Shown: positions 51,204 through 61,675 of the stretch, piece after piece
Position numbering within the stretch: position 1 is the first letter of the stretch
Layout of the letters: every line of letters starts with the position of its first letter
Assembly (NCBI GenBank): GCA_964036045.1
Contig: OZ038381.1
Location: forward strand, 69,006,242 to 69,070,241
Reading direction: 5' to 3'
From: Eutreptiella sp. 'Long Island Sound 2002'
Lineage: Eukaryota; Euglenozoa; Euglenophyceae; Eutreptiales; Eutreptiaceae
Length of the DNA: 64,000 nt
Translations under genes and position numbers: made by a program
Notes under the pieces: model-generated
Database searches by the model: none
Told to the model about the DNA's origin: nothing
Seen by the model: the letters and a program-made list of their open reading frames with translations, nothing else

Positions 51204-51677
51204 GGGAGGGGGGACTCGCGTTGGCGTGTGTCGGCGCGGGCATCAACATCAATTGGCTGGTGCTGGCTGCTGCGTGTTGCGTCCATGGCCTGGTCTCGGG
51301 GGTGAGGCTGGGGGGGGGGTGGTGTGGGGGTGGCACTGTTTGTGGTGGGGGGGGCGGGGCCGGGTTTTGTGCTGGCTGGGGGTCTGGGCGCTCTTGTGGG
51401 TTGTGTGGGTGTTGCGTGTGTGCGCCATGCGGTCTTTGCGGTTCCTGGCTGGTTGTGGTGCCGTGGTGTGGGTGGGAGGCGACCGCATGGGCGTCTGGGT
51501 GGGGCTGTGGTCCGTATGTTATGGGTGGCTGCCGGTGGATGGTGCTCGCTGGTATGGGCTCCGGGTGGGGGGGCTGCTGCTGCTGGTTGGGCGCTCCTAC
51601 TTGGTCCTGGTGTTGCTGGTGTGTGTGCGCGGCTCCTCACGGGTCCATGGGAATCTACCGTGGCTCGTGTGTCGTGG
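51200..51677 (-). pseudogene. LINE-1 second ORF, C-terminal part (left of LINE-2)
   Basis: Frame entering at the LINE-2 junction as HDTRATVDSHGP and ending in Asp/Arg-rich RADTRQRESPLP at TGA 51200. It is Ala/Pro/Thr-rich throughout. It is in phase with the frame on the other side of LINE-2 (56273-57809) once LINE-2 and one target copy are removed. The next decayed frame begins within the same few bases. Confidence 0.6.
51664..51677. repeat. LINE-2 target-site duplication, left copy (14 bp)
   Basis: CTCGTGTGTCGTGG, repeated exactly at 56273-56286 just beyond the LINE-2 tail. Confidence 0.85.
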
Positions 51678-53761
51678 CCACGGCGAAAGCCAAAGCCGCG
51701 GCCGCACGCACCAACCCCCCAACCCCCACACAGGCGACTCAGGCACCCCGGCAACCCACCGGGACGACCCCCGACCCGGCATCGACGCCCTCACACCTCC
51801 GGACAGAGGTACTCCTCAACCTGGAACCGGACCCCAACCCCAAACCCGACCCCAAACCCAAACCGGACCCCAACCCCAAACCCAACCCCAAACCCAAGCC
51901 GGCGCCCACGCGACCACACACAACACCGCATACGCAACGACACAAAACCACCCGATACCACCCCCGCCCAGGCCCTCGCCCAAGCCAGGACCCCCCACCC
52001 ACCACGACCCGCGCCCCCCTCCCGCCGGCACCCACCACCACCGCGGAGACGGCCACCCAGCACGACCCCCTCCAAACCCTCGTCAAAATCCCCGTCATCA
52101 AACGCCCCGTCATCCATCCCCCACAAACCACCACCACCGCCGGCCAAACCGACCCAGGGACGTGGGACCCCTCAACCATCGTCACTGTCAAGCCCGCCCC
52201 CCAACCCTTCCTCCATGCCCACCACATAGTGCAGCCCCGGGGACTGCCCACGATGCCCAACCCCCCACCCCCACAAGGGGGACCGGAAAACCCACAAGGA
52301 CTCCATGGGCCATACCCGCAACACCAACCCCACCACTACACACACCACCACCACCAGCGGCCCCACCACCACCACTACCAACACCACCCCCACCACTACC
52401 ACTGCCCACCGCCCTACCCCACCGGGCCACAACCCCCCGTACACCAACAGCACCAGCGGACGGGATGGCAGCCGCCGAACGCCCCGCTCGCATACCCACC
52501 ACCCCCGTACCAGCCACCACCCCCGTACCAGCCGTACCCCCGCGGCCACCATCCGATGGCCGAGGGGGCCCCATGGACGACGGGGGATCTTCCCCCCCAA
52601 CCAGCACCGCGTGACGCCCCGTACCCCCCCGGCCACCATCCGATGGCCGAAGGGGCCCCAAGGACGACGGGGGACCTCCCCCCCCAAGCGGCGCCGCGCG
52701 AGCCCCCCCAGAGGCCGCCGACGCTTCCGGACTGGCCCGACTCGAGCGACGAGGGCCGGTCCCGCAAGCGGCGGCGCTCCCGCTCCCCCCCCGCACGGCA
52801 CACTCGCCCACGGCGCCCACACTCCCACCGCGCCTCAACCACCCACTCGCGCCGCTCCCGCTCCCCCAGGTACCACCACGACCCCCAGGGACCCCGCTCC
52901 CGTCGCTCCCACTCCCCCCACCACGAGCGCCACCGCCGCCCCATGTCCCCCTCCCCCTCCCCCCACCGGCCACCCAGCCCCCGCCACCACCACTCCCGCT
53001 CCCCCCGACGCAGCCAGGCACGCCGCCGCCGCCCCACGTCCACCTCCCCCTCCCCCCACACGCCCCGCCGGGCTCCCCGTTCCCCCCGCCACCCGTACCC
53101 ATCCACCACCCCCAGCCCCCGCCACCACCACTCCCGCTCCCCCGGACGCCACCGAGCGCGCCACCGCCGCCCCATGTCCACCTCCCCCTCCCGCTCCCCC
53201 CTCCGCCCGTACCCGTCCTCCACCCCCAGCCCCCGCCGCCGCCGCTCCCGCTCCCCCAGCCACCGCCACCCCCGCCACCACCGCAGGTCCACATCTTCCC
53301 CCCGCCGCTCCAGGACCCCAGGCACGGACCCCTCCCCCCCCCGGGCCCCCGCCCACCTCGCCTGGTGGTCTCCCTCCGCTCTGCAGGAGCTCCGCCGCTG
53401 GGTGAAATGGGCCGGGGGAGCGGGAAGACACAGAGGGGTGCACACGGTGCATACCTTCGAGGAGGTGCGCACCCGCACCCCCGCAAACCCCAATGAGACC
53501 GCCCCGGAGACCATCATGCCGCAAGCGGCATGGGAGGCCCTCCTCCGCGATGCGGTCCAGGGCCTCCGCCCCCCCTACACCCCCCAAGCCCTCCGCCGAT
53601 GGCTCCAGGCCACCCACCCCGAAGCCTGGGCCACCGGCGCCCCCTCCCCACCCCGCCCCTCCCACCACCACCACACCAGGAAGGGGCAGGACAAGGGCAA
53701 GGGAAGGGCAAGGGACACCAAGGACCACACAGGCAAGAGGGCACGGAAGGGCCCCAAGTGA
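51678..53761 (+). CDS. LINE-2 downstream ORF (Pro/Arg-Ser-rich, conserved C-terminal domain)
   Basis: Open from the truncation point to TGA 53759-53761 (about 694 codons; the open frame also extends by chance into LINE-1 on the left, to 51191). In order: Ala/Lys and NPKPDPKP repeats (51790-51910), a His/Pro/Tyr-rich stretch (52300-52560), a repeat APYPPGHHPMAEGAP (52550-52680), then a long Arg-Ser region (RRRRSRSP and similar units, 52750-53330). The last part is a more ordered domain, WWSPSALQELRRWVKWAGG, EVRTRTPANPNE, MPQAAWEALLRDAV, and a Lys/Gly-rich basic end. The ordered domain is shared with LINE-1 (48.6-49.0 kb). Arg-Ser and basic regions suggest RNA binding; this is inference only. 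Confidence 0.6.
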
Positions 53762-56253
53762 GGGCAGGCACACGCAGGGACAGGGCGCCGGAAGCGACAC
53801 CACATGGGGTCAGGACACCACCCAGGAACCAGGAAGGAACGGGAACGGGGACCAAGACACGGAGGAAAAGGGCACCACGACAGCCCCAGAGGACACGAGA
53901 CCAAGGCACAGGCCCCCAGGGAGGGCAACCCCACGGACCGTCACGCGACCACACCATGGGCTATAAGGGCCGGGCTGCGCTACCGTCGCGGTTTGACGCA
54001 GAGTATTGCTACGGGGGCTTGATCTCGGCTGGTCTCACGTCCGTGAGGGCGTCCGTCACCAACCTGTTGCGTCCAGTGGAGGAATGGCACTGCGGCGGCG
54101 CACCGATCCCGTCCATGATGAATATCGAGCATCGCAAGGGGAAACGAAACGCTGTGATCGATCGCGAAGGCTTTGTTGCTGCTGGACGGTGCCCCCCTTC
54201 AACGCCATCTCCGAGCGCCGTGAAGACTGGAAGTACCAAGAATACTACCGATGCCCCGGACCCCAGCAGTCCAGCACCGGAGATATGGACATCCCCCTGA
54301 CCCTACAGTGTGAGCTCATCCCTGCCGGCGGCACCGACCCGGACCCTGCCAGCGCAGCCGAGCTGCAGTGAAAGCCATTCGCCACTCAAACAGCGTTCGG
54401 AAGCCACCTCCACCGTCCGACTCCTGATGTCTGTTTGTCTGCCTTGGAGAAGGAACGCTTTTCCTACACCCCGAGTACACCTGCCTGTCTGCGAGGCCCG
54501 GTGAAGATTGAGTCCATGGGTGAGAGTCACTGTGCACGCCCCAAGGACACCGTGATCATTCAGCAGAATTTCCCGAAGACCTAACCGACCCACACAGGCC
54601 AGGCTGACCTCCACTGACCCACCGCGGCACCACGCGAGACCACGGCACACCACACCACAGCGCGCCACAGAGCAACGCACCACAGCACGACGCGACGCGA
54701 CGCGGCACAGAGCGGCACAACACGACACAACTGACCCTAACCTGAGGGACTAACCGAAGCCAGCCACCGCACACCCGGGAAGGCGCCGCGCCACCACGCC
54801 ACACACCGGCACCACAGGCCACACACGGGACCACAGAGCGCCAGGCGACAACGGTGACGGACCACCCAGAAGATTACAGCCGGCACCGCGGAGGGGTAAG
54901 GACACGAGCAACCCCAGCCCCCTAACCCAAAACCACAAGCAGCCGCCTGGCGCAGCCGCCCAGCCGGCAGAGCCAGGACCTAACCCAGCAAGAAGGGGCG
55001 CCGAGCCCACAGTGTACAGAGCCCACCCGACCCATGGGGTCGGAACATGGCCACACAGAACCCAACTGAAAACAGCAGCCCGGAAGACAACACTGAATGC
55101 AGGCCAGTGCGTGCGCCAGCCCAGGGAAGGCAGAGGGAGGAACAGGCAAGCCCCCCCCCCCAAAAAAAAAAAAAAAAAAAAAGGAGGGGGGAAGGGGAAA
55201 AGGCACCAAAACAGCCCACAGCCGCCCAACCACCCGCCAACACCACCACAGGCGGCCAGGCCCCCCCCCCAGAAAAAAGAAAAAAAAAAAAAAAAGGGGG
55301 ACCCCCGCAGAGGCACAGGCGAACCACAGCGGACCACAGGGGAAAAGGGACAGAAAAAAAAAAAAAAAAGAGAGCCACCAGCCCAGCCCGAAAGAAAGGG
55401 GATGGAGGGACAGGGACCACAAAGCCCAGAAAAAAAAAAAAAAAAAGAAAAGAAAAAACCAAAGCAAAAAAAAAAAAAACACACCCCGACAACCCAGCCA
55501 AGACGGACTGGGCACAGGCGAGACCCGGGCCCGGCACACACGCCCACACCGCGCGCCGGAACCGGAAACGGCGGGGGGCAAGCGGGGCGCCCACGAAACC
55601 ACACACGTCCCAAAAGCAGACCGAAACCGAAGCCCAACCACGAACACCACAAATAGCCGACACTAGGGGGACAACACCACAAATCGAGCCCAAAAACACC
55701 CACCCTAAACCCCAGCCAGGACAGACGGGGTAAACAAAACCCGCACCCAACCGCCAACCGGACCCAAACACAAACACCACACAACAGTAGGAAACCCAGT
55801 GCCCACAGCCCGGGCACTGAGGCAGCCCGTGCCATGCAGGTGACCCGGCCAAACGAGATCCGGAGCCCGGGGGTAAGGCTGCATCCTAAGGCCTGCGCTG
55901 CTTTGGGACTCGAGGCGGAGCGTGCGACACCCAAGCGCCTCGGAACCCTAGTACCAGGAACGTGCATGCACGCCTTGGGAACGGGGTACGCCAGGAAGTC
56001 CGGTGAACCCCTAGGGTTCCGCCCAAAGGAGGGGACGTGCGCAAGCACGGGGGCACACCCTCCCGGCGAGACAAGCATGTCACGCTGGCGGCGATCAGCC
56101 CTCCCGGCGTAGCCCGGGGCCGCTTTGTTGGGGGCCAACAGTCAGGTCTAGCGGGAAGTAAGCCGCCTCCCCTCTTCACGCGCGAAGCCTCTTCCTGTTC
56201 GTCACAGGGGCGACGCCAGGGGGAACCATGGGGCGCTTCCCCACGACCGAGTG
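53762..56253 (+). other. LINE-2 3' untranslated region
   Basis: About 2.5 kb after the stop. A less GC-rich stretch at 53950-54300 has a frame (53530-54300, continuing past 53946 as GYKGRAALPSRFDAEYCYGG) that I cannot assign. Around 54600-54720 there are cacgcgacgcgac-like repeats. Oligo-A tracts follow at 55160-55490, and a segment near 56190-56250 resembles the end of LINE-1. Confidence 0.55.
55160..55490 (+). repeat. Oligo-A tracts preceded by C runs
   Basis: Six or so A runs of about 10-20 bases (near 55164, 55275, 55358, 55432, 55467), several after C runs or preceding G runs. The repeat count makes chance unlikely. On the minus strand these give a long Phe-rich chance frame. Confidence 0.85.
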
Positions 56254-56272
56254 CACCTACCTACCTACCTAC
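56254..56272 (+). repeat. LINE-2 3' tail (CTAC)n
   Basis: cacctacctacctacctac, ending against the 14 bp target copy CTCGTGTGTCGTGG. Confidence 0.85.
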
Positions 56273-56286
56273 CTCGTGTGTCGTGG
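56273..56286. repeat. LINE-2 target-site duplication, right copy (14 bp)
   Basis: CTCGTGTGTCGTGG; partner at 51664-51677. Confidence 0.85.
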
Positions 56287-57809
56287 GCCCGTGTAGTGGG
56301 GGCGGCAGGTGGTGCTGGACCGCGTGGTGGTGGTGTTGAGGGTCTGCTGGTTGTGTGTGGTAATCCGGCGTTGGTGGGTGTGGCTGTAGCGGCTGGTGGT
56401 GGTGGAATATGTGATGCCGTGGTGCAGTGATGTGTGCCATGTGGGATGGGTGGTTCGTGAAGCCTGGGTGTGCTGGGGCGTGGTGGGGATGTAGCTGGTG
56501 GGGGTCGCTGTAGTATTGGGGCATCAGGGGGTAGGGGTTGGGAGCGACGGGGGCGTGGTGGTGGTGGTGGTGGTGCCATGTCCCCTGGCTCTGCGCGTAT
56601 GGTGGTCCTGGCATGGTGTGGACGTGAGCGGGCCATGGTGGCTGACTGGGCTGCAGGGTTTGGGTGCTGCGGTACGGTGGTGGTGGTGGGCGCTGGTGGG
56701 GGCGGTGTTGTTGGTGTGCCCCGGGGGTCTGGGCGTGGGGTGGTGCGGTGTGGCCGGACCCGGGCCTTGGTCGGGGTGTCGCGCCCCGCTGGCGGGCGCG
56801 CTGGCGGGCCCCCTGACCTGGCTTGGTCTTCTTGGCCTGGTGGGTGTCGGGGGCGGGTGAACCCCCCTGTCCCCGTGGGGGCGACAGGGGGGCGGGTATG
56901 CCAGCGGTGCGCCTCTCGGAGGCGCGCCTCGAAGCTTCTGACGTAGGCGCGCTGGTCGGTGAGGCCCATTCGCGTTGCGGTGGCCTCATTGGGAGCGGCC
57001 GAGTGGGCGTCCCAAAAGGACGCCCAGCCCTCCGGGGCCCTCAGCTGCGTGGGATGGGGGTGGTGTGTCGGGTAGAGGAGTGCGCTGAGTGGGTAGGGTG
57101 TTCCTTTCCGTCGGCCGAGGGCGGTGTTGAACCGGCGGCTAGTGATTCGCAGGTAGGCTGCTATCTCCTCTGGTGCCGTGTCCGCCCACGATTCTGGCGT
57201 AAGGGCTGCTGCTTGGGGGGCCGGGAGCTGTGGGTCTGGGAGGTGTAGGTCACGGTGGTGGAGGTATAGGGCGAGGAGGACGTGGCGGGCCGCCACGTTC
57301 AAGCCGCCCCCGCTGTGGCGCAAGAGTGGGCTGTGGGGGGGCAGGGGTACGCTGCCCGTGGCCACCGCTATGGTCCATGCGTGGTCCGCCGCGTCCGCCA
57401 CGTAGTACCCTCCCAGGTGGTCCAGGAGGGTGTCGGTGAGTGGCCTGAAGAAGCCGGGGTGGCTGGCGGGGGGGGGTGCGGCTGGGGCCGCGGGCCGCTC
57501 GCGGTGGTGGGGGTTGAGGTCCCCGCAGTGGGGGCAGTGGGTGAGGCGGTGCGCGGCCCCCAGGCAGACCCAGTGGTCTGGGTTGCAGGGTAGGGCCGTC
57601 TGTGGTAGCCGCTGGCGTACGCAGAGGGGGCATGCGGTGGCTGGCGGCTGTTGGTACCTGTGGACGGACGGTGGCGTGGGGGGATGGGGGCTGGCGGCGC
57701 GCGCATGCTGGTGGGCGTGCGTGTGGTGCCTGTGGTGCCCGTGTGTGCCGTGCCAGTGTTGTGCTCGGTGGATGGTGTGTAGGCGTGGTGGGGGTCCCGT
57801 TCTGGTGTG
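56273..57809 (-). pseudogene. LINE-1 second ORF, N-terminal part (right of LINE-2)
   Basis: Frame open from a TGA at 57810-57812 to the LINE-2 junction, then in phase at 51677. Together the two parts are about 665 codons without a stop. A zinc-finger-like segment reads ACPLCVRQRLPQTALPC, DHWVCLGAAHRLTHCPHCGD (57630-57500). A helical domain follows (FFRPLTDTLLDHLGGYYVAD, WADTAPEEIAAYLRITSRRF, GWASFWDAHSAAPNEATATR, AYVRSFEARLREAHRW), then a Pro/Thr/Arg-rich tail. There is no clear ATG at the start. The frame is the same phase as the RT/RNase H frame, separated by three stops within about 55 bases (57861, 57825, 57810 region), so it may have been a C-terminal extension or a separate protein. Family unknown. 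Confidence 0.6.
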
Positions 57810-57860
57810 TCATGGGGTAGGTTGTCATGGTTGGTAGAACAGGAGTTTGAGGAGGGGGGC

Positions 57861-59170
57861 TTAGTCTGTCTGGGGTAGGGTTGCTGCAGGCTGCAGGTAC
57901 CTGTGGGTGCGGTATGTGAGCTGCTCCGCTGTCTTGGTAATGGCCGTCCGTTGCATGTGCGCCGCCGTGGCTTGGGGGTCCTCCACGTGGATGCGTAGCA
58001 AGGTGTAGACGGCTGTGGGGACGAGTCCCCTGCGGACCGCCTTGAGTACCTCTGTCTGCTTGAGGACGGTGGCGAGTTGCTGGGTTGCCGGGAACCGCGT
58101 CGGCCATCCGGCCTGCTCTGCGATGGTGTGGGTTTGGTTCCAGTCTGTGAGGGTGTCCAGTCCGCGGTACAGGGGGCACCCCTTGAAGTGGTCCCAGGTT
58201 TCTTCTTCCGCGTGGCCACAGATGCATTTGGTGTATCTTGCGGGGACGTGGATCCAGCGGCGTGCGTACCATCGGTGATATCGGGTGAGGAGGGGAAGCT
58301 GTTCGAGGGCGAGTTGGAGTCAGGGTTTTTGTAGGTGTCCTGGCAGGCTGTCCGGGCGTAGGGCGGAGTAGTAGAGGAGGGTGTGGACGGAGTCTTTGAG
58401 GCGTCGGAGGAGTTCGGTGTTCGCCGGATGGCCCAGTGTGGTGGCCAGCTGCTGGATGCGTGTGGGGTAGTGGTACTGCTTGTCTCGATCTGTGTACGGC
58501 ACGTCCTCGGGCATCCATTGGAGGGGTTGTGTGGCCGAGGGTATCGGGGGTAGGTGTTGCAGTCGGCTGTGGTGTGGAGTATCCAGTCGTACATGTTCGA
58601 GCCCTGGGGTGTGGCTGGTGCTCTGGTGTTTGGCATGCGTGTCTGCGCGTCTGTTGCCGTATGTGTAGCGGTGTGATTCCTGTTTGACAATGTGTAGGGC
58701 GTCCTGGGGTTGCATGCCCCTGAAGGCCATCCATAGTACCAACGCCTGTGTGGTGAGGCCGGATTCGAGCGCCCTGTGGAGGGGCATGTCCGCGAGGCAC
58801 CTGGTGAGGTGGATGTCGACCGTGGCGTCCACGACTACCCAGATGTTGTGGGGCTGGATCGTTGCGGGTGGTGGTGTGGCGGTGACGGCGTCAGCCAGGG
58901 TGCGCAGTTCGCCGTGAAAGGACGCCCCAAACATCGTGGCCCCGCTGTGGTGTTCCATGTGGAGGCCGTCCGCGCGCCGGGTGATGCGTACGGAGGCGCA
59001 ACCGACCGTAAGCGTGTGTTGCTGGGTGCCTGATGCGTCAGTGAAGTAGATGATGTCGGTGTCGCTTGGTATGGGTAGGCGGGCAATTGCCGTGGGGTGA
59101 TAGACGTAGACGGGGTTCCCTTGGGCGGTTCTGGTGGTGATTTGCGTGGGTTGCAGTAGCGGCGCTGCAT
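57861..59170 (-). pseudogene. LINE-1 RNase H and Cys-rich C-terminal tail
   Basis: One frame with a TGA at 58320. RNase H motifs in order: IIYFTDASGTQQ (first Asp, about 59035), FGASFHGELRTLAD (Glu, about 58925), NIWVVVDATVDIH (Asp, about 58830) and YTYGNRRADTHAKHQ (Asp, about 58640). After the TGA the tail has HRWYARRWIHVP and a zinc-like CICGHAEEETWDHFKGCPLY (58230-58170), the CCHC-type pattern usual behind RNase H in such LINEs. It ends YLQPAATLPQTD at TAA 57861. RNase H would remove RNA from the RNA-DNA hybrid. RNase H presence places LINE-1 among RNase H-bearing LINE clades. Confidence 0.8.
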
Positions 59171-61112
59171 AGACGCCTATCCCCTGGGTGATGATAGCCT
59201 GGGCGGAGGAGGCCTCTGTCTGGGCGCCCCTGGGTGATATACGCGTACATCAGGTGGAAGAGGTATCCCGTATTGGGTAGGGACTTCTCGCACGTGATTG
59301 TCTGTCGCCGTTCCTTGTCGTCTTTGTCGCCGCGGAGGGTGGGGCATTTGTGCTGTATGGGGCGCATGGGTGCCTCCTGAGGTCGTGCGCGGTGTGGGTC
59401 GCAGCAGTCGTACTCCATGGCCACGCTGTCTGGGTCTGCTCGCTCGTTGGTGATTGTACACGTCGCCGTGGGCGTTCGAGTCCAGGCTACGTGTGCTGGG
59501 TGGTCTCGGGGTACCGTGTGAAACCAGGGGGAGACACCTAGGATTTTTTGCGGTCCAAAAATCCCAAGACCAGCTACAGTCAGAAATACTACTTTTTTTG
59601 TCAAATTATACCATAAAGAGGATATTTTCAGGAGTTAGCCCCCCCCCCACCCTCACAATTCCAAATTTTCCAGCCCCTAGATCGACAATGCAGGCATCTA
59701 AAATCGGCCATATCCGGGAAATAGCCATGCCTGCTGGTCGGCGGTGGCGGCGGCGGTGGGGGTGTGGTAGTGGGTGGAGATGAGGTGTAGCAGGGGCCAC
59801 GGAGTGTCAAGGGCTGCCGGGCCGCAGTGCCAGCACGTGCGCGGTATGCCCTGCTCACTGTGTCGGACCGGTGGTACATTGGTCTCCGGGGCGTTCTGCT
59901 TGGGGATGGGCCAGGGGGTATGGTGTCGCTGGACAGTGCGGGTAGCATGTTTGTGGCTCCTTTGGCGCCAGTAGCAGGAAGGTGGGTGGTGTCCAGCTTT
60001 CGGCTGACGGGCTGGGCTCCTCCCCTGTTGTGTTGCCGTCCTTTGGGGCCTCGTGCTCCCTCGGGCTGGGTCGGGGGTGCTGGGGCCGGAAAGCCTTGTA
60101 CGCCGTGTGGATGTCCTTCGGCCCCGGCATGTCGCGCCCTGACGTTGTAGCGCATGCGCGGAGGTACGCCTGGAAGACGCAGCGTGCTGACCATTGCGGG
60201 TCGGAAAGGAACGGGGCGTCGTGGGGGTCGCACTGGGCCATGATCTTGATCTGCGTTTGCATGATGTAAACTATGGTGATGGTGGCTGCCACGAGGCGCA
60301 GGGTGTCCACCTCGGCCGCCGGGTGTCGGTGGATGTCGGTGTGCGTGGCCGAGAGTGGCCCCTGCTGATCGCAGTGGTGGTTCGTCAGGATGGCGTGCCT
60401 GGTATGCGGTAGGAGGAGCGGCAGCTGGGCCCAGATGCCGGTGCCCACGGAGGTGTCGACACCGTGTTGTGCCGGTATCCACCGCGGGCAGGTGTTGCGG
60501 GCCATTTGTGCTTTCTTTTATGCGTATGGCTGCCGCTTCGCGAACCTCGGGTTGGTGGTTGTGTGTCACCCTGTGTAGGAGGTGGGCTGCGTGTTTGGCA
60601 TAGGCCATGTTGACTAGGGCGCCTGTATTGTCCTCGTAGTAGCGCCAGTGGGCCATCATGGCCTCCTTGGGGAAAGACGTGGGCCAGCCTCCGTGTTGCG
60701 CCCATGCCTTCGTCACTTGCTGTAGAGCGTGGTGTAGGGCGTCTTGGGGGTGTGGGAGGTGCAGGGCTTGGTACCCGATGGCTGCATTGAGCACCGCTTC
60801 CATGAAGTATTCTAGTCCCTGCGTGGACAGGAGGTCCCCGCTGGCAAGTTCGGGTAGCCGGGCGAGGCGCCCTTCCAGCTTGCTTGGGAGTGTGATGTGG
60901 TGGTGTCACGTGGCCTGTGTGACTCCCAGGTGGACTGTGGTGTCCTCCAGGTGTAGGGGTTCACCTCTCCGGGTGTGGGGGCTGGGAGTCCCGGTGTCGG
61001 CTAGCCCGACCAATTTGCGGGGGTGCACCAGGAGCTGTGGGCGTCCAGGTAGGTTGTGGTGAGTTGGGGAACGGCGGACGCTTGCTCGGTGGTCGTTGGT
61101 AGCCCTGCGTTC
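59171..61112 (-). pseudogene. LINE-1 RT thumb and connection region (frameshifted)
   Basis: After the TGA at 61113 the protein can be followed by switching frames: AGLPTTTEQASAVPQLTTTY, then GVTQAT, EGRLARLPELASGDLLS (about 60850), MEAVLNAAIGYQALHLPHPQ (60803) and MMAHWRYYEDNTGALVNMAY. After a frame change near 60500 it reads HGVDTSVGTGIWAQLPLLLP and SDPQWSARCVFQAYLRA. A third frame near 59850 has a CWHCG. Past the 195 bp insert it reads ERADPDSVAMEYDCCDPHRA and CEKSLPNTGYLFHLMYAYIT. Order and character fit the RT thumb and linker of LINEs. At least four frame changes make it non-functional. Confidence 0.65.
59532..59730 (+). repeat. About 195 bp dispersed repeat, copy 2, inserted in LINE-1
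   Basis: AT-rich block in a GC-rich coding region, matching 32066-32262. It breaks the LINE-1 linker region. A C run (ccccccccccc near 59640) replaces the cttacccccac of copy 1. A target duplication was not resolved. Confidence 0.75.
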
Positions 61113-61675
61113 TCAGGGGCGGGTGGCCGTAGTTAGGAGGTTGTCGTCCGCGAAGTTGATGAGGGGGGACCGTAGTGGGTATGGGGCGTACCCCGGGTAT
61201 ACCCGTGCTAGCTCGAATGCCAGCGGTAGGGTGACCAGGAGGTAGAGGAAGGGGCCCTCGCCGCCACCTTGGGGGTCCCCGCTGTCTGTGCCGGTCCAGG
61301 GGGTGAGGCCTGCGGCTGTGATCACGGCGTAGAGCCGGGTCTGGATGTACCCGCCTATGAAGGATAGGAATGGGAGGCCCATGGCATCCCATACCCCCGT
61401 CAGGAGCCTGTGTGGGGCATGGGGGAATGCCCCTTGGACGTCGAGGGAGGCGACGATCATCTCGTAGGGGTTCATGTCCAGCGCGGTGTCCTGGAGGAAG
61501 ATGGCCTCGTGGGGGGACCTGCCGGCCATGGCCCCCCACATGCTGGCGGGCACGTGGACGAAGACCGCCGGTGCGATGCGGCCCAGGATGAGCGTCCACA
61601 CCAGCTTGACCTCGGTGGTGGCGCAGACTATGGGCCGCCAGTTCCCTGGCTGCGCCCAGTCCCCCTTCTTGTAGA
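61113..61675 (-). pseudogene. LINE-1 reverse transcriptase, 5' truncated
   Basis: Begins at the truncation point with LYKKGDWAQPGNWRPIVCAT, the first conserved RT block of LINEs, then SPHEAIFLQDTAL, IVASLDVQGAFPHAPHRLL (catalytic Asp in the DxxxAF motif), TDSGDPQGGGEGPFLYLLVT (the GxPQGxxxSP motif, altered) and LINFADDNLLTTA (FADD catalytic pair). It stops at TGA 61113. The endonuclease and RT start expected upstream were lost in the truncation. RT would copy LINE RNA at a nicked target site. Confidence 0.88.

Larger units (their letters stand above)
51678..56272 (+). mobile_element. LINE-2: related non-LTR element, 5' truncated
   Basis: Plus-strand element of 4595 bp inserted in LINE-1. It is bounded by the exact 14 bp duplication CTCGTGTGTCGTGG and ends in (CTAC)n. 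It begins inside a coding frame, so it is 5' truncated and has no RT. Its protein end and 3' end resemble those of LINE-1, so both belong to one family. It is younger than LINE-1 because it interrupts it and its target copies are identical. Confidence 0.82.
46113..61675 (-). mobile_element. LINE-1: non-LTR retrotransposon, 5' truncated, interrupted
   Basis: Minus-strand non-LTR element. The right end lies inside RT (5' truncation, typical of LINEs). The left end carries (TACC)n on the minus strand (46113-46128). Both are bounded by the 112 bp duplication of B2 sequence. Order in element sense: RT, thumb, RNase H, Cys-rich tail, a second long frame, further decayed frames, a long 3' UTR with a 65 bp repeat array, tail. 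LINE-2 (51678-56272) and a 195 bp repeat (59532-59730) are inserted in it. Without LINE-2 it is about 11 kb. Many frameshifts mark it as dead. Confidence 0.8.

Noticed and set aside
48389-53966. Many long open frames on the opposite strands of the two LINE coding regions, rich in Gly/Trp/Val or Ala/Arg
   Set aside because: They are shadows produced by GC-rich Pro/Arg/His-coding sequence on the other strand. The chosen strands carry the motif shared by LINE-1 and LINE-2 (ELRxWV, MPQAAWEA).
54750-56138. 462-codon minus-strand frame with long Phe runs that looks like a membrane protein
   Set aside because: The Phe runs are the complement of oligo-A tracts in the LINE-2 3' UTR, and the rest is low-complexity. 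No domain and no start context.
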